Shown here: piece by piece, positions 11,320-23,600 of the stretch
How positions within the stretch are numbered: the stretch's first letter is position 1
Layout of the letters: every line of letters begins with the position of its first letter
The notes under the pieces: generated by a model
Told to the model about the DNA's origin: nothing
Seen by the model: only the letters and a program-made list of their open reading frames with translations
The model's database searches: none
Assembly (NCBI GenBank): GCA_023159155.1
Contig: JAJNNX010000040.1
Location: forward strand, 124,001 to 188,000
Source: Ustulina deusta
Taxonomy: Eukaryota; Ascomycota; Sordariomycetes; Xylariales; Xylariaceae
Direction of reading: 5' to 3'
Length of the DNA: 64,000 nt
Position numbers and translations under genes: made by a program

Positions 11320-11751
11320 GGCGCTGGCCGTAGAGCCGCGATAGCTGGGGGTCGTTCATGTTGAGATGGGGATGGACCCGTGAGCAAGATTAGTAATCTG
11401 TCGAATAGCTCACTGTACATAATGATTGCATATGATATCATAGCAATACAAGTATATATATACGAATCTGTTTGTTCTCTGGTCATTAGTCTGGTAAACC
11501 GCGCGGGGGGAAATGCTTGCGAGTTAGATGAAACATAATTTGTGAAGAAAGATTACCCGATGACAACAGTCCCAATGAGTGTTCAACGTGTGAGCGCCAT
11601 GCAATTGGGTGAGAAAAGATTTTTATTTTCATCCTAGCTAGATATATACTTATAGAAAGTTGTGCACTTATGACTCTAAAGTTTTTACCATCGCTATGCC
11701 ATTTATTTATTTATTTATTTATTGCAGCACCCTGGGAGGAAGTCACAGTTA
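11320..11751. other. Intergenic, convergent 3' ends, with (ATTT)n
   Basis: 3' regions of the RNase (+) and NCA2 (-). It includes an (ATTT)5-6 microsatellite at 11701-11723, just beyond the NCA2 stop. I see no gene. Confidence 0.7.
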
Positions 11752-13834
11752 CTATTTAAGCCACTTTGCGTAAGCCCACCGAATTCGATCCAGAGCTCGC
11801 TGCTGGTATTGAACGCCTCGGAGGTTAGCGAGGTCATTTAAATCCTCCAAAAAGTCCTTCTCGATATCGGCTGGAAGAAGTTTGTGGGCAAGTCGGCGTA
11901 AAATATGGACTTCGCATATGAGAAACCCGTGATCCTTGTATGGGAGGACGTTGGTTTGCGTTGGGGCTGCCTCCGAAAAGACGCGATCGATGTTTCGAAG
12001 AACGCGTACACATCTACCTGCTTCCCGCGTTTCAGCATGTCCTTTCCGCCCACCGAACACGTCGAGAAGATACCGCGCAGCTCCAACGGAAACAAGTATG
12101 CCGGGAGTGAGTCCAACGAAGCCAAAAACGAGTTCCTGACTCCTTAAGAGAGAGTCAATACCGCTCATTGCAACCTCAACGTCGACCTTCGTCTTTTGAA
12201 CCTGGATAAGCAAAGTACGGACAAGGTCCCCACGCACAGTACCCATCAAAGGACTCCTCAAGTCTTTTTCGTAGGCTCGAAGAATAGGTGTCACATCTCC
12301 TTCCCGGACTTTTGCCCGGATTTCAGCGATTTGTGTATCCGATATTGGTGAAGCCCCAGTTGCGGTAGTAGACTTGTCAAGAGTAAAGTCCACCACCATA
12401 CGTTCCAAACTTTCCCTATCTGCCCTCAGACTATCCCGACTCAGGATAGCAATCTCACTGTTGGCATCGTGACGAATTGTTCCTATAACCTTTCTCATCG
12501 GTTCTATAATCCAATTGAACCAAAAGTCGCGGACAGTGGCGCCTAAGTCTTGGATCCAATCGAGAATCTCCTGCCTTTTATTCACAAATATCCGTAAAAT
12601 TGTGGTCGAAGAAAGCAGAAGAGCGGTGGCAGGGAGCCAATACCTAACCAACCGCGACGGCCGCCCATTCTTTTCAACCAGTCTTTTTGCTGCCATGATG
12701 TTCCAGGGCAGCTGATCATCTAACAATGCATGTAGTCGCCTAGCAACGACGCTCGGGCGGTGCAGGTCATCCTCCTCGACTTGAATAGATAGTGCATCCT
12801 CAGCCACGGCAGCAAAGACCTTGTCTTCCATCTGGTTCGTGTTGAGGTCCAGGTCAAGAACATCACGGAGCATCATGTCCATGAGTGCCACGCTTCTCTC
12901 AACCACTCCCTTCCATTCCTGGCTGTTGGGCAGAGAAAGCTCGCTGTCGCTTCTCCCATCATCGGCCCCAATGCCACTGAAAGCGAATCCCTCATCAATA
13001 AGAACGCCAAGACCACTAGCTGTCATTTCCCGTAGTTTTTTGAGTCGTGCCTGTTTCCTTCGTGCCTCGGCGCGACATAGTGCTACAGGTGACATCATTC
13101 GTCGCTGGACGTCGGCAAGAGATTTTTCAAGAATAGTGGATTGAACAATCGCATAAAACCGTCGCCATTGCGGTGCTGTGCTTGATGCAGCGACGTTTGT
13201 AGATGCTGCTTCTGACTCGATATTTACGGCACTGCCACTGGCATATCGCCGTAGCCGGGCTTTACTATCTTCATAAACCTCTGAAAACCACACCCAAAGT
13301 TTAGCGGGACAGATTTGAACCATGTAAAGAGTGGTAGATACTGGCGATGACAAAACATAATCCCAGTACCAAATATGTTCACTCAAAGGCACAATTTGAT
13401 CCAAGAGCAAGTCCACGATGATGCCGTAGGTCTGGACGGCAGCCTTGCTGACCAGGAGCCATTCCAACTCCGATTCATACTGGCTTAGCTGTAACTCCTC
13501 AGGTGATCGGTCTGCTAATAGTCTTGACTGCGCAAGGAGCAATTGAAGCTGGGGAGGCGGAAGCACAGCTTGGGACCCCGTGGTGGCCGACAAGGCCTTT
13601 ATTATTTTTAACAAATCCTTGACCCGAGGAGTGTGCAGCACCGTATTTAACTGTGCAGCCGCCTCATTTGAGGGATGGGCATGAGGACTTGTTATAGTTG
13701 CATAAATGATGCCATCTAAATGGGCGTCCAGCCGGCGAACTTGGCTTGTTGGAAGATGTTTGTTAGCGAGGGAAATGGTGAAGTAGAGGTGGGCCACCGA
13801 AAGCTGTCTCAACTTACTCCGCCAACACCGACAT
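11752..13834 (-). CDS. NCA2: NCA2, mitochondrial ATP synthase biogenesis factor
   Basis: Join of 11752-13744 and 13818-13834; 669 aa. The long open frame alone would start inside the intron. A 17-base first exon (MSVLA plus two bases of D) joins across a 73-nt GTAAGT...AAG intron to give MSVLADQVRRLDAHLDGI, the usual N-terminus. The NCA2 domain fills the C-terminal half. Two hydrophobic segments are visible (YWLPATALLLSSTTILRIF; GFVGLTPGILVSVGAARYLL), consistent with an inner- or outer-membrane protein facing between them. In yeast NCA2 acts with NCA3 on expression of mitochondrial ATP6/ATP8. It is divergent from ERG25 about 970 bp away and convergent with the RNase gene. I am confident of the family; the function is taken from yeast. 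Confidence 0.9.
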
Positions 13835-14806
13835 CTTCTTGCAGATGGGGCGATATTCAGTTAAGGCAAATTAAAAAGGATCATATGGGCCGATGATCAA
13901 AGGCGCAGTGTACGCGGGAAAGCCGGCATCCCCTGGTTTCGATCATGCCACCTCTGGGAAGAGCCGCAACTGCTGCATCAAAAAGCTCAATAGGATTTTT
14001 TGGGCGGCTAATGAGCGAGCTTGGAAAGCCGAGGCTAGAACGCAAGACTACCTAACTAGCGGTGGGGAACTCAGCAAACCAAACGATAGAGTGATATAAT
14101 GGCGTTGTACGGTATTGCTCTTCCCGGTGCAGCGTTTCCACATTAGAAGTGGAACATGTGTTGACAATGGGTCGATGTTTATTTCTCGGGTCTCAAAGGA
14201 ATTGAGGTAGGTACTAAGTATCAGCGGTGATGAGGTCATGAGAGGTGCAGGGCAAATGCAATAGGGAGCTATGACCACTCAACCCCAGCATCGGGCTTTG
14301 GCTGCCAGCTGGTCGTGGCTTGCCGCAGCTGGCGGACGGGAGGGCGTCGCGGGAGCTGCCGCTGGGGCTGGACCTGATCTGGCGGTGGACCTCAATGAGT
14401 CCGGTATATTGTTTTTCCCCGTGCCGTCTGTCCAATAGGTCTCCACCTCTCCATCCTCTTGGGACCGAATTCGATTTGGTGGACATGCAAATCCGAATAC
14501 GAACGCGATAAGATTAGCCACTGTTTTCATGCTCCACGTTCTTCTCACCGGAACTCCCAAACTCCAGTGGTCTCATTGTGGCAGCATCTCTGCTGATTGG
14601 CTCTTCATCGCATTCCGACCAGGGACCTGCATACCTAGCAAATCTCCTAATCGCCTCCTTATCACTCTTTGTGTGAAGCATCATAAAATACTTAACTCTG
14701 GGATCCCTTTTCCTCTCTCTTCTTGTAGACCCAGCTACAACCATCCCACCCTCTTTGGCGTATCTCATCAATTAATTACCTGCTCAATTGAACGAGAACA
14801 GCCACC
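13835..14806. other. Divergent promoter region NCA2/ERG25
   Basis: Shared upstream region of two divergent genes. The bases before ERG25 (14690-14760) are pyrimidine-rich (CCTTTTCCTCTCTCTTCTTG). On the minus strand an 85-codon frame (14514-14771) reads like protein; it is discussed as a finding but not called a gene. Confidence 0.55.
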
Positions 14807-15930
14807 ATGGCGACGCTGTAAGACCCCTACACGAGCTTCTTTGCGGGCTTCAATCTCCAAGTTTTCCATGGTTGTTCGAATATTTGTTTCTGACTTTGAA
14901 TCTTGATAGAAACTCGACCCTCATTGGCGGCTTTGGCCAACCCGATACCTTCTCGAGCGTCTTTGAAGAAGTCACCAAGTACAATGTCCAGCTCAATATT
15001 GCCGAGCGCCTCTGGGCCGTTAGTTCGCTCTCCTGTGGTTGCGATTCACCGATGCTGAACATTTGACAGGCCTGGTATCTATGGATGCAAAACGACACGC
15101 TCGCGACCGGCATAATGAGTTTTGTCTTACACGAGGTCATCTACTTCGGCAGATGTATTCCCTGGATGATAATCGACCGAATGCCTTATTTCAACAAGTA
15201 CAAGATCCAAAGCGTGCGTCACACCATCTGCTCCAGCAAAGACAATGGAAGTCTAGCTAGTTAACCCCTGATATAGCAAAAAATACCCACAATGAAAGAA
15301 CAATGGGAATGCGCGAGCCTCGTTCTTCTCAGCCACTTTACCGTCGAGCTTCCTCAGATCTGGCTCTTCCACCCCATCGCGACCTATTTCGGCATGGACT
15401 TCGGCGTTCCCTTCCCTTCGCTCGGCAAGATGGCGTTCCACATTGCTATTTTCTTTGTTATGGAGGATGCCTGGCACTACTGGTTCCACCGAGCTCTGCA
15501 CTACGGCCCCCTTTACAAGATGATCCATAAGCTTCACCACACATACTCTGCTCCTTTTGGCTTGGCCGCTGAGTACGCTTCGCCTATCGAGGTTATGCTC
15601 CTTGCCTTGGGAACAGTCGGATCGCCTATTCTCTGGGTTTCATTCACTGGGGATCTACATCTCTTCACCATGTACTTGTGGATTGTTGCCCGACTGTTCC
15701 AAGCCATCGATGCTCACAGCGGTTACGATTTCCCCTGGAGCTTGCGACATTTCCTTCCATTCTGGGCGGGAGCTGATCACCATGATACCCACCACGAGCG
15801 ATTCATTGGCAACTACGCCTCGAGCTTCCGCTGGTGGGACTACATGCTAGACACCGAGTCCGGCCCCGAGGCTGCCAAGCGCCGCCGAGAGAGGAAGATG
15901 AAGTCCGTGAAGTCCAAGAAGGCTGAATAG
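14807..15930 (+). CDS. ERG25: C-4 methylsterol oxidase (ergosterol synthesis)
   Basis: Join of 14807-14817, 14910-15018, 15070-15213 and 15277-15930; 305 aa. The first coding exon is 11 bases (MAT plus two bases of L). The enzyme is an ER di-iron oxidase that removes the 4-methyl groups of 4,4-dimethylzymosterol stepwise, with ERG26 and ERG27. The three histidine boxes are visible: [14 protein letters not shown] and the DHHDTHH region. Between them are hydrophobic segments that form a membrane hairpin. A basic tail ([14 protein letters not shown]) ends the protein and could act as an ER-retention signal. Length matches the family (about 300 aa). All four introns/exons keep frame with GTAAGA, GTTAGT and GTGCGT donors. 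Confidence 0.95.
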
Positions 15931-16619
15931 ATGGCCAGCATTGTCCCCGATGGGAACCTGGTAAATGGGATCAACAACCCCATTCATATTTCAGGGCACG
16001 TGGCCATAGACAGCATATGAGTGCTTCTCATACCAACAGTGCAAGACACATTTGGTGAAGAAGCAGCGTAGAATGAGTGCATCAAGATTGCAGCTAGGCC
16101 TTATCAGGTCTACCGAGATGCATGCGGTACAATACCTGGCAGTGTAAATATTCGGGACGGCCAGGTTGTACAATTTTAATGACGATATAGATACGAAAAA
16201 CCCCTTTAGATTAATGCTTGAAGATTAAGCCCTTCGTTAAAATAATATCACAAAATTCACAAATTGTCAAAACATATGCTCTGCATGACTTGGCGAACAT
16301 ATACATAAACGAGACTTAGTGCACACGTTGTCCTCACATATTATTAAGACCCCTATGATTATTTCCCCGTGCCAAGCGAGTATAGATATAGGGACACACG
16401 GAGGGCTAGGGAACAGTACAAGGGAACTTTTTTTTAACACATCACCAGCAAGATCAATGGCAACGCGATATCCCGACATACCTTTGCGGCGCACAATCAG
16501 TCGTGCCCCATCCATAGACCACGTTGGCTGGCTCAAGTTATCCCAGTATATATAGAAGGAACAGAACAGATAGACAGACCGACTCAAGGGGATCACGTCT
16601 TCTACTTATACTTCTACAT
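15931..16619. other. Intergenic, convergent 3' ends
   Basis: 3' regions of ERG25 (+) and the pterin dehydratase (-). It is AT-richer than the flanking genes and holds no supported gene. Confidence 0.6.
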
Positions 16620-18730
16620 CTACTTCTTCTTCTTTGGCGTGCAGCAATCGCCGGCGATACCCACGGCTCGATCGGCCACCTCTCCCAGACTGCAGGTCTG
16701 CGCGGCGTTCCCGTCGTCGACGACCTCGCCGAAGTCCCGCGCCAAGGCGTCGCAGAGTCCGGCGAGCTCGAGGTCCTTGGCCGAGAGGCCTTCGGGGCTG
16801 TGTGTTGTCCACCGGATGTGCGTTGTGTTGTAGACCTGCGGTTCGCGTTAGAGAGGGGAGGGGGGATGGGTGGGTTCATGAGGAGGCTATGAAGGGGGGT
16901 GTGTAGTGTAGATGCAGAGGGGTCGGCGGTGTGGTTGTATTTCTGTACGTTGTGTGCATTTGTTCTATGTATATCTATGTAGAATGCATGTATATGCGAG
17001 ACTGGGTTTGTAGATTCGTATTCCTCTTTGTGCGAGGCTAATGGCGAGACGTTTGATATGGGAGAAGGGTAAGTGTTGGGGGGGAGGCGTGAGAAAGATG
17101 CAAAGTACTCATGCACCGGTTCGTAAGCTTTGCGCAATGCCGCGGAGCCGCGCCGCTGACTTGCGCGGTGGTCGCTCGCATCCCTTAGATGGCAGTTTTA
17201 CTCGATGAGACTTTTTTTCTTTCTTTCTTTCAGAGTACACCAACTAACCAAAAGAATGGTTACATCTAGCGAGGGGGCCAAGAAGGGCTTCGCGACTAAT
17301 GTGGGGTGTGTAACGCGTGATGTGTGATTGTGTGTGTGAGGTAAGGAACCTATAAGTCAGAGTAGAATGGATGAGAGGGGGGGGGGGGGGGGGGGGGGAA
17401 GCGGGAAAGATGTCTGATAGTTTTCGCAACATGTCGTCGAAAAGGGCTCTGTGAAATCGAGAGAACATACGTTGGACCACTCCGGGTGGTGATTCTTCAA
17501 CTTGCATTGCAGCGAAACTGCCGTCATGAAGTCCTGTAGATAGAAGTATGAGTCAGCCGAGGATGCTTGTGATCATGCGCCATGTAGCACTGATTGCTCT
17601 TTGTACAACGACTTCCCCTCAGACGGGAAATACTTAGGTAGGACAAAGGGAACCATGCATCATCTGTCCCTGTCGCGATATGGGAAAGAGGCTATGCCGG
17701 GGGTTGAAAGGAGTAGTGTGATATCCTGGGGGACGGATTGCTCTGGTCGTCTTTCAGCTTTCAGTGTTTTTCGCAGCATGCAGCCTTATTAGGCATCTCG
17801 CCGGTGGGTTTGCCACTCGGAGATCAACCCGGCCCATTATGGAGTCCCGTTAGCTGCAAGTGGGTGGCAGCAGCAGGATTAGGTTCGCGTTCGGTTTCAA
17901 GACTGCTTCCGTCATCATACTGACGTCGCTAAGCTTAGTTCATCCAGCCCCAGCTGTGCGTGATAGTGATACGAGTGAGGTGTGTTGCGAAAGCTGCTGC
18001 TGCCGCCACTGCTGCTTCCTCTGCTCGCCTTCTCGACGTTGCGCGAGATTGGAGGCTAGGCGGCGCAGGTGATGTGGCCCAGGGTTGTATTGTAGGAGAG
18101 CCCTAAACCGCTGCTTCACCCATGCAGCAGAGTAGAGCCTGGGATTTCTCATCATCCACTGCCACTCAACCAGCTGAGGTAACGTTTTGCGGCGTTTAAA
18201 GTTCCCTCTGGATAGCATGCCAAGCCTTTCCCACCAGGACGCTTCAATGCAGATGCCGCCCCCCTCCCCCCCAATAATTGGACAAAGCAGCGGTATCGAA
18301 AAAGGGCGGAACACCGATTACATAGTTCCTCGGGACTCACCCACGTCTTCGCAAAGTTCTTGAACCTGAAACCCCTCTCCAGCCCTTGCCCGCTGGGAAT
18401 CAATGTCCACCGCCCCCCTTTTCCAGCCGAATCAAGCAATTCCTGCAGAGCCGCCATCAGGGAGGTCTCGTCTGCACCGGCAGAAAACTTGACCTTGGCG
18501 TAGTTGGGGGCTCCGCTAACACCCGATGATGGCTGGGAATCGGACATTTGTGTACGCGCGAAGGGAGACCGTGATTCTCTCGCAGCCTGCCTCGTCATGC
18601 GCAGGGTCTGGATAGCGTTTCCCCTTCTCGTGATAGCGCTCATGTGACGCAGTGTCAGGCTGGCGTGGCGGGCAAACATTCGTCTCGTGGGGTCGGCGGA
18701 AAGTAGTCCGATCCGTGTTGCTGTTACCAT
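16620..18730 (-). CDS. Pterin-4a-carbinolamine dehydratase, long-intron gene
   Basis: Join of 16620-16835, 17471-17533 and 18341-18730; 222 aa. The enzyme dehydrates 4a-hydroxytetrahydrobiopterin so that the cofactor used by aromatic amino-acid hydroxylases can be recycled. The fold is seen in order: GRWTLIPSGQGLERGFRFKN, KTW/DFMTAVSLQCKLKNHHPEW (split across the first junction) and SN/VYNTTHIRWTTHS (split across the second). The HHPEW motif supplies active-site histidines. The first 60 or so residues are rich in Arg and hydroxylated residues and poor in acids, so a mitochondrial presequence is likely if translation starts at 18730; the Met at residue 62 is an alternative start giving the usual cytosolic length. 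It ends in CCTPKKKK. The introns are 807 and 635 nt, far longer than others here. Confidence 0.88.
17377..17398. repeat. Poly-G run (22 G) in the dehydratase intron
   Basis: An uninterrupted run of 22 G on the + strand, C on the transcribed strand, within intron 2 of the pterin dehydratase. A (TTTC)n tract lies nearby at 17211-17231. Confidence 0.95.
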
Positions 18731-20628
18731 ACAAGCAGGTTGTTCACCGGAGGCGCGAGCAGCAAGCTGTTTCTGGTTGGATGGAGCAGGTTTTCTGTGT
18801 CAGTTTGGGAGGCGACTACTCTTTCCAAGCTTGGATATCGGTAACAGAGTAATCCCCATGATTGTGACCAAGAAACAATTGCTTTCCTAAATAGGCAATT
18901 AACCACTTCGGCCATGTTACCGGGATTGCACAATAGTACAGAGTACTAACCGTACCTAGTGCAAGTACGCATAGCATCGCACTACAGGTTAGGAGTGCAT
19001 GGTTGTGCACCATCCCAACTCCGCAACTCATCTCCGCCACCCCCACTTGTCAGACGACAGCTCATCAATGATTACGTTTGTCGGTGCTTATCTAACATGT
19101 CCGGAATTATACCTCGGGGTTTGCATTTCTCGGCTCCGAATTCCTGGTTCCTCCTCGCTTGATGATGTGATCCCAATGTGTACGTTGTACGAGACCTACT
19201 GTCTTTCCTGGTGAGACTCAACAATCTTAATGATGTCTTAGCCTTCAATGTTCTAGGTGCACCGGTGAGGACGATGCCCTTATTCCCATTGATAATGTCC
19301 CAGACAAGATTCGGCCATGAACCCTTTCCTTACGATAAAACCTATTATTCATGGATAAGTTGACAATCCTCGTAGTATATATAGCCTTGGTACCGTATGA
19401 TGAATGCATTTAGGTATAGTAGTAGTATGATAAATGAATGTTTAGCACACAGGCCATTGCCGACAGCAGCCTTGAAAAATATGGCAAGCTAATCTTATTA
19501 GTGTTGCGCATTGATCCCTCGCCATACCCAGTTGAGTTGGCGAGAAAATTGATACCGCGGTCCTGGGACGAGATCCTAAACGTCAGACGTGCATTTCGCG
19601 ATTCACTCGATTGCTGACTCTTCGAGAGGGTACTTTCGCGCAGGCGACGGCACGCAACATGGAGCCCACTTTAGGTGTTTGATGTCTTTTTCGCTCGCTG
19701 CTGGACTCGGGCGCAACCGGATGCGGCTGGCTTTCTAACAGGAGAACGCCGGACTCTATGTCTTCCGGTACTCTCCTACCTACTTTAAACGATTCAATCA
19801 ACGATATCCTCGCTGTTTTTGTCAGGGTGAAGCTTGTTTGTAAGTAACAAGAAAGCAAGAACAGTAATATGGGTTGAACATGTCATTTGTCTCTCAGAAT
19901 ACCGCGATATATACATGCATGTATCTACACATACACATACGTATAATACCTAGACTAGATGACGAGTCGCCCGGGCGGTCTGGGAGGACGGTGTCCACCC
20001 CGGAGACCACTTGTACGGCGTATTGGCTGCTGTAGTGTACGCTTAAGTTGCCAGACGTGGCGCGTATTGACCGGAGGCTAGCCTTGGCAGGAATTCCTAC
20101 CATGCTATTTCGAGATAGAATACACGGCATATAGAGGGAGTAGATCTTTTACCGAAAGGCTTCGCCACTAGGCGCCGACCGGCCCGACTAGGATGTCATT
20201 CCTTAGGCCGGTGTCCGACGTATCTAGTGTAGACTAGGGAGTTAGCTATTGAACCGTGAGATGAGTAGCTGGAACGGATGACAGAATGTCGTCTTGGAAA
20301 TTAAATGCGAGTACAGTTAGTCATCTCCTCTGTCTTGTTGGTGATACTGTGGGTAGGTGAGTGCGAAAATGGGGCTTTTGAAGATGGATACGTTCGTTAA
20401 GGGTCAGGTATTCTGGCTGTTGATATCTATGCCAGCAAGGCAGGAGACATTACTGGTCATGTTGAAGCTTATTCAGACAATACTCTGTAATATCTTCTTC
20501 CCCAATTCTTTCACCACGCCCTATAGTATCGATAGGCGGCCACACAAACCTCACGCATGAACTAAAGACACACCCGGGCAGCGAACCATCGGACACCATA
20601 GCGTGGGACAGGCTGGGGGGAGATTGGT

Positions 20629-20647
20629 CCCCCCCCCCCCCCCCCCC
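20629..20647. repeat. Poly-C run (19 C)
   Basis: Nineteen consecutive C. A run of six G lies 8 bases upstream, so a G/C hairpin is possible. Confidence 0.95.
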
Positions 20648-23600
20648 ATATGCCGTTTTGGCTAACCCGCAGCACCCCAGTCCTATGAATATCTTACCCG
20701 CGAGCCGACATATGCAAAGTAAGCAGACATGCGAAAATAGGCTTTGGTACCACCTTGAGCAATTCAGCACGAGCCGTCGCCTACGCAGGACCTGAGTACT
20801 CGAACCCACCTGCTGACTCGCTTCTGAGTTGACCCCTTTCGGTGGTAGCACTCGGAGGTATACCTCGGTACGAAGGAAGGTAAAAGAAAAAAAGTCACCC
20901 ATCCGTAAGTAAAGTCAAGCCAATGCCAAGAAAAGATACTAGCTCAGAGGCGGAGGGTTTACACCCCGTTCCCGCGTTCGGAACCGAAGAGAAACTATTG
21001 AAGATGCCCCGGATTCTTATATGAAGGATTCTCACTTTCGACAACGAGAGGGAAGAAAAGGGACTGCTTGAAGGGGAAAAATTATTGTGCGGTGGGCTAC
21101 GTGCGACCAATGCCATCTCCTGTGGCACGATGTACGATATAATAGTTAGGTTCTTGCTCATTACATACATAATACATTAAAACATCTACACTAGAGGCCT
21201 TATTGCATCGGCTTGCTAAATTGAAGGAGTCCTGATTGGCTCGGGAGTATCTGAGATAGCCGACTGAAAGTTCCTATGGGTATAACGGTTAGTACTAATT
21301 GTTATTTCCAAATACTGCGTAGAGATCTTACTAGCTTGCAGATCCCGAGCGCGCATTATAAGACCATGCATAACTTGACTTGGTAATTATTGCGACAGTG
21401 GCTGGCTAAGAAAGCGTCTAAGCTCTACTCGCTGTCAGAGTACTTATCAAGGCCGTTCCCTGTATATTAGCTTTATATTGCAGTCGTCTTGGATGAGCAG
21501 CCGCAAAGGCTATGGAAAATGTGTATCGGATAGATGCCGTGGTTATTGGGATCGAGGTGAACTGCCCAGCGTCAATAGCCTTAATTCTTCTTCTGCTATG
21601 AATAGGTATAAGCTTGATATATGGCGTTGACGGAAACGCCCAATCTAATCAACCATGGGCACGATCTAGCTCCAACATCTAGGTTAAGTAAGTGGTATTT
21701 ATTCCAATGTCACACTACTTTTACAACTCAGCTTGTTTGACTGCACAAACGAGAGAGACATGTTTCGCGTCACGTTGGACTAAGCAGGTAATCAATGACT
21801 GTTAATCAATCTGATTCGCGATTCCCTTACCGCATATCTGTGCGATCTGGTAAATCACCTTTTCGCATCTTTCTAGAAGCATGATGTGATGTTATTACTA
21901 TCAATAGTAGTAATATGGCACCCTCGTATATTTCGGCCGTCCGTGGCAAGGCTCGCGTCGCTCGGCCGCAATAGGTCTTCATAAAATTGGAATATATTTC
22001 GTGTAGTAGTAGTATGTGGCGTCAACTAACATTTGTTCCTTCTCCTTCGAGACGCCTATGGTAGTCATACAGGTGTGCTACACAACACAATTTGGAAGAG
22101 TGCCACAATACTCATGCTGAAGTACAGCCGCGGAGGGATCGGCAATTGATTACTAAAACTCATGTAACCAGAAGGCTACCTTATGTCTCGCTGTCTCTCC
22201 ATATGCAACTCGGGCCAACAACGCGGTATCAAGTAAGTCGTGCATGTCGCGTTGTGCAGGGAGGAATCGAAGCTGGTCAATGAGAATCGTTCGATTCAGT
22301 GAGAGTGTGACCAACACAAGGCCAGAGTACCTGTCCGGTTCCGTGCTCACTGGTTGGGATTATACACGAGAGTGAGAAAACACCGATGTCCTGCCGGTGG
22401 CCGTTGAAGGTGGGGAGGAAATTTCTAAGAGATGCAAGGGTCCTGCGTTGATTGTTAGCTGCACGGCTAGTTTTGATACTACAAGCTAGGCTAGTTTCTC
22501 ATCTCTAACAACGCCGCCCAACAGGCGATAAATATTTTGTTGGTTCGACGGGAGATGATTATTGGCGACTTGCCTTGATTAGTGTAGACCCAACACCTGG
22601 AGTCTTTCGTATGGTTACGGGAACTCGATTTTCCTTACCTGACCTACACTACTGTAAGTTGGATGGAGCTCAAGTTACATACACTAGTTAGCAGCCTATA
22701 GAAGATTAAGAAAATGAGAATGAAACCATACAGCAACCATGAAAGAAAGACGGAGCATCCATCTGCCCATATGTGGAGTGACGGAGTGACACCCACTTTA
22801 TAGCCTTAGTAATGTGTACAGCCCCGTTCCATCTAACTAAATCGAATCCGACTTATAACGGCTGCAATCCTTCCCGAGGGGAGCGTGTTAGTAGTACCAT
22901 ATCTGTCTGTTGAGCCTCCAAAGGATGAATAAGGAATGAGAAAGCGCCATAACAGCTTTCTCTCCACGTTAGCTTCCGGGCATCAATACCACAGCCTTTC
23001 TCATCGTTTCTCCTTTTCTAAACAACTTGACCGGCAAGGCTCTCACCTGTCTAGTGTATCAATCATACCTATATCACATTATAACTATAATAGGGTGTCC
23101 GAAGTACCTACACTAACCAATACAGACACTCAGCTGAAGCAATATTTCTTTTTGCAACTTGCAATAGGCTTGGAGCTAGCTGGTTGCCACAAGTCCCGGT
23201 CCCGCTTCGCATACCAATTACTTACTAAGCCGGACGGGTGAGGCGGCTAGGGATGTAAGGGGAAACCCAATGGAGACAATCATAGCGCCTCCTTTCGTCG
23301 AAAGATGCTGTGTTGGTTTGGCAAGGCCCTACACTACCTAGGGAAGTTCCAAGATGGAGACTGGAGCTAGAAACTCGCACTACTGTAGGTATTGTCTTCT
23401 ACGGCCACCGATGGAATCTCAGGCCAAGGGGGACAGGTTGGGTCAGATCAAGCCACAACCGTAGGTACATACCTACTTTACCTACTGCCTAGGTACCGTC
23501 ACATGTAGTTGCATTGCATGGGGCATGGGAGTAGGTATTCGGTACGCACAGGGTAGGAAGGGACTTTTGACAAAGAATCGCGACGTACCGATGTATACTA

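Noticed and set aside
10530..11333. 267-codon alternative frame across RNase T2 exon 3
   Set aside because: An Arg/His-rich shadow produced by high GC at third positions; the frame with the T2 signatures is the real one.
13745..13812. NCA2 start at 13812 (MRQLSVAHLYF)
   Set aside because: This lies in the 73-nt intron; splicing to the ATG at 13834 restores the family N-terminus MSVLADQVRR.
16538..17137. 199-codon minus-strand frame over the pterin dehydratase
   Set aside because: It is an out-of-frame shadow: the true last exon (16620-16835) lies within it in another frame and carries the conserved HIRWTTH motif.
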